DNA of 64,000 nt from Stratiolaelaps scimitus (lineage: Eukaryota > Arthropoda > Arachnida > Mesostigmata > Laelapidae). The stretch lies in the NCBI GenBank assembly GCA_019614645.1, contig JABWDB010000032.1:620001-684000 (forward strand), written 5' to 3'. Below the pieces are notes generated by a model. It had not been told where the DNA came from. It worked only from the letters and a program-made list of their open reading frames with translations, and made no database searches. This document shows, piece after piece, positions 63,203 through 64,000 of the stretch (within the stretch, counting starts at the first letter, position 1; each line of letters starts with the position of its first letter). The translations under genes and the position numbers were made by a program.

Positions 63203-63773
63203 GTGCTCCGTAGTGAGCACCGTCGCTCTGCAGTCACGCATCGGTAGCCGTATGTAGGCAAACATCGCCGTTGGTAAGGGGCTGATGGGCAGCTCTGTAC
63301 GGCTTCGCCGGCGTCGCCTTGTAGAGGAACTCAGCCGAGTTTCGCGTTGGTGGATGTTTCGTCGATGTAATGACGAGCTAGACATTACGACTCGGGCTTA
63401 ATTCAACCCACGTATCGATGTTATCTAGGCTGTCCGATTCGCAAAGGCACGCGACACGACGATGCTGGTGGAGCAGACGAGACGAACGTGGCGGGGAATA
63501 CAGGATAATTCTATCTACGAATCAACTTCTTTAGAGATAATATGTAACAAGGATGAATGCATATGTAATTCAACTCTATATCTGCAGTCGAATAACACTA
63601 TACTGTTTGGTTTCGTTAATAATAACAGAATAAACCTCTCTACCTCTGTAACTGTTACCTAGAGAACTTGATGGATTTGTGCGGCGGGGGACCATTCGTT
63701 GAAAGTAAATATAAAACATACATATAATCACTCGTCGTGTTATGCAGAGTTACGTCACAGTATAACTTGAATC
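63203..63773. other. No recognised feature
   Basis: Unassigned; GC-richer in 63220-63500. Confidence 0.35.
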
Positions 63774-63866
63774 AGCCCCGCTGCGTGATGACATACAAGA
63801 GAGCTTAAGCATTGTGAAACTGCAGCTCCTTTAATAAACCAATAAAGCCTTATCTTTATCTTATCA
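63774..63866 (+). mobile_element. SINE family A, 5'-truncated at the B box
   Basis: AGCCCCGCTGCGTGATGACA, TACAAGAGAGCTTAAGCATT, GTGAAACTGCAGCTCCTTTA, ATAAACCAATAAAGCC and a TTATCTTTATCTTA tail variant. Confidence 0.85.
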
Positions 63867-64000
63867 AGAGCAATCATCTGGGTAACAAGAATAATAATAA
63901 CAGCCGAAATATCGGGTCATACCATCTCCCAATGTTCGGTTGATTGCCAAAAAGGTCTGTTGAGCCAATACATACGTAGATCCATGTGTGTTGCATACAT

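Noticed and set aside
1..64000. CRISPR arrays, bacterial operons or phage genes
   Set aside because: No evenly spaced identical repeats with unique spacers and no prokaryotic-style gene packing; the repeats found are SINEs, LINEs and microsatellites.

Overview
This 64 kb window looks like non-coding DNA from an animal nuclear genome, probably an invertebrate. It has dispersed tRNA-derived SINEs, 5'-truncated LINE ends with target-site duplications, mariner relics and dozens of (TA)n microsatellites. It has no operons, bacterial-style genes or long conserved reading frames. CpG is not obviously depleted. A large repeat-rich genome such as a flatworm would fit, but that is a guess; I cannot name the organism from this sequence.

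Most of what can be supported is mobile DNA, recognised by comparing the window with itself. Three tRNA-headed SINE families recur. Family A ends in a (CCTTTA/ACCTT)-type tail after CTTAAGCATTGTAAAATTGC. Family B has a TGGCCTGGTGG-like A box and ends GGCTGAGAGTCAGCCCGGAAAA. Family C has a GGTCTAGTGAT-type head and ends AGCTGAGGGTCAGCTCGAAAAA. B and C share the terminal stem-loop, which suggests a shared LINE partner. Several C copies carry clear target-site duplications. There are relics of at least two LINEs (D and L), two further low-copy repeats (E and G), a 694 bp mariner deletion derivative with perfect 26 bp ends (2626-3319), and a second, different mariner relic (57200-57448). An imperfect tandem duplication of about 0.7 kb lies at 18847-20193, and a near-perfect 56 bp-arm hairpin at 43697-43822.

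Layout: 1-4.0 kb repeats and mariner; 4.6-6.2 kb GC- and CT-rich low-complexity DNA; 6.5-20.2 kb dense SINEs and the tandem duplication; 20.9-22 kb and 25-26 kb GC-richer islands; 26-38 kb SINEs, a LINE RT C-terminus and a C-SINE cluster; 38-44 kb AT-rich with many TA tracts and the large hairpin; 46-53 kb SINEs including a nested pair; 53.7-54.5, 56 and 59.6-60.6 kb GC-richer islands; 57-58 kb mariner relic and TA cruciform; 60.9-64 kb LINE and SINE fragments. No confident host protein gene is visible. Three short segments (25655, 50429 and 63129) have a reading frame with a splice-donor-like end and are listed as weak exon candidates. The window may be intronic or intergenic.
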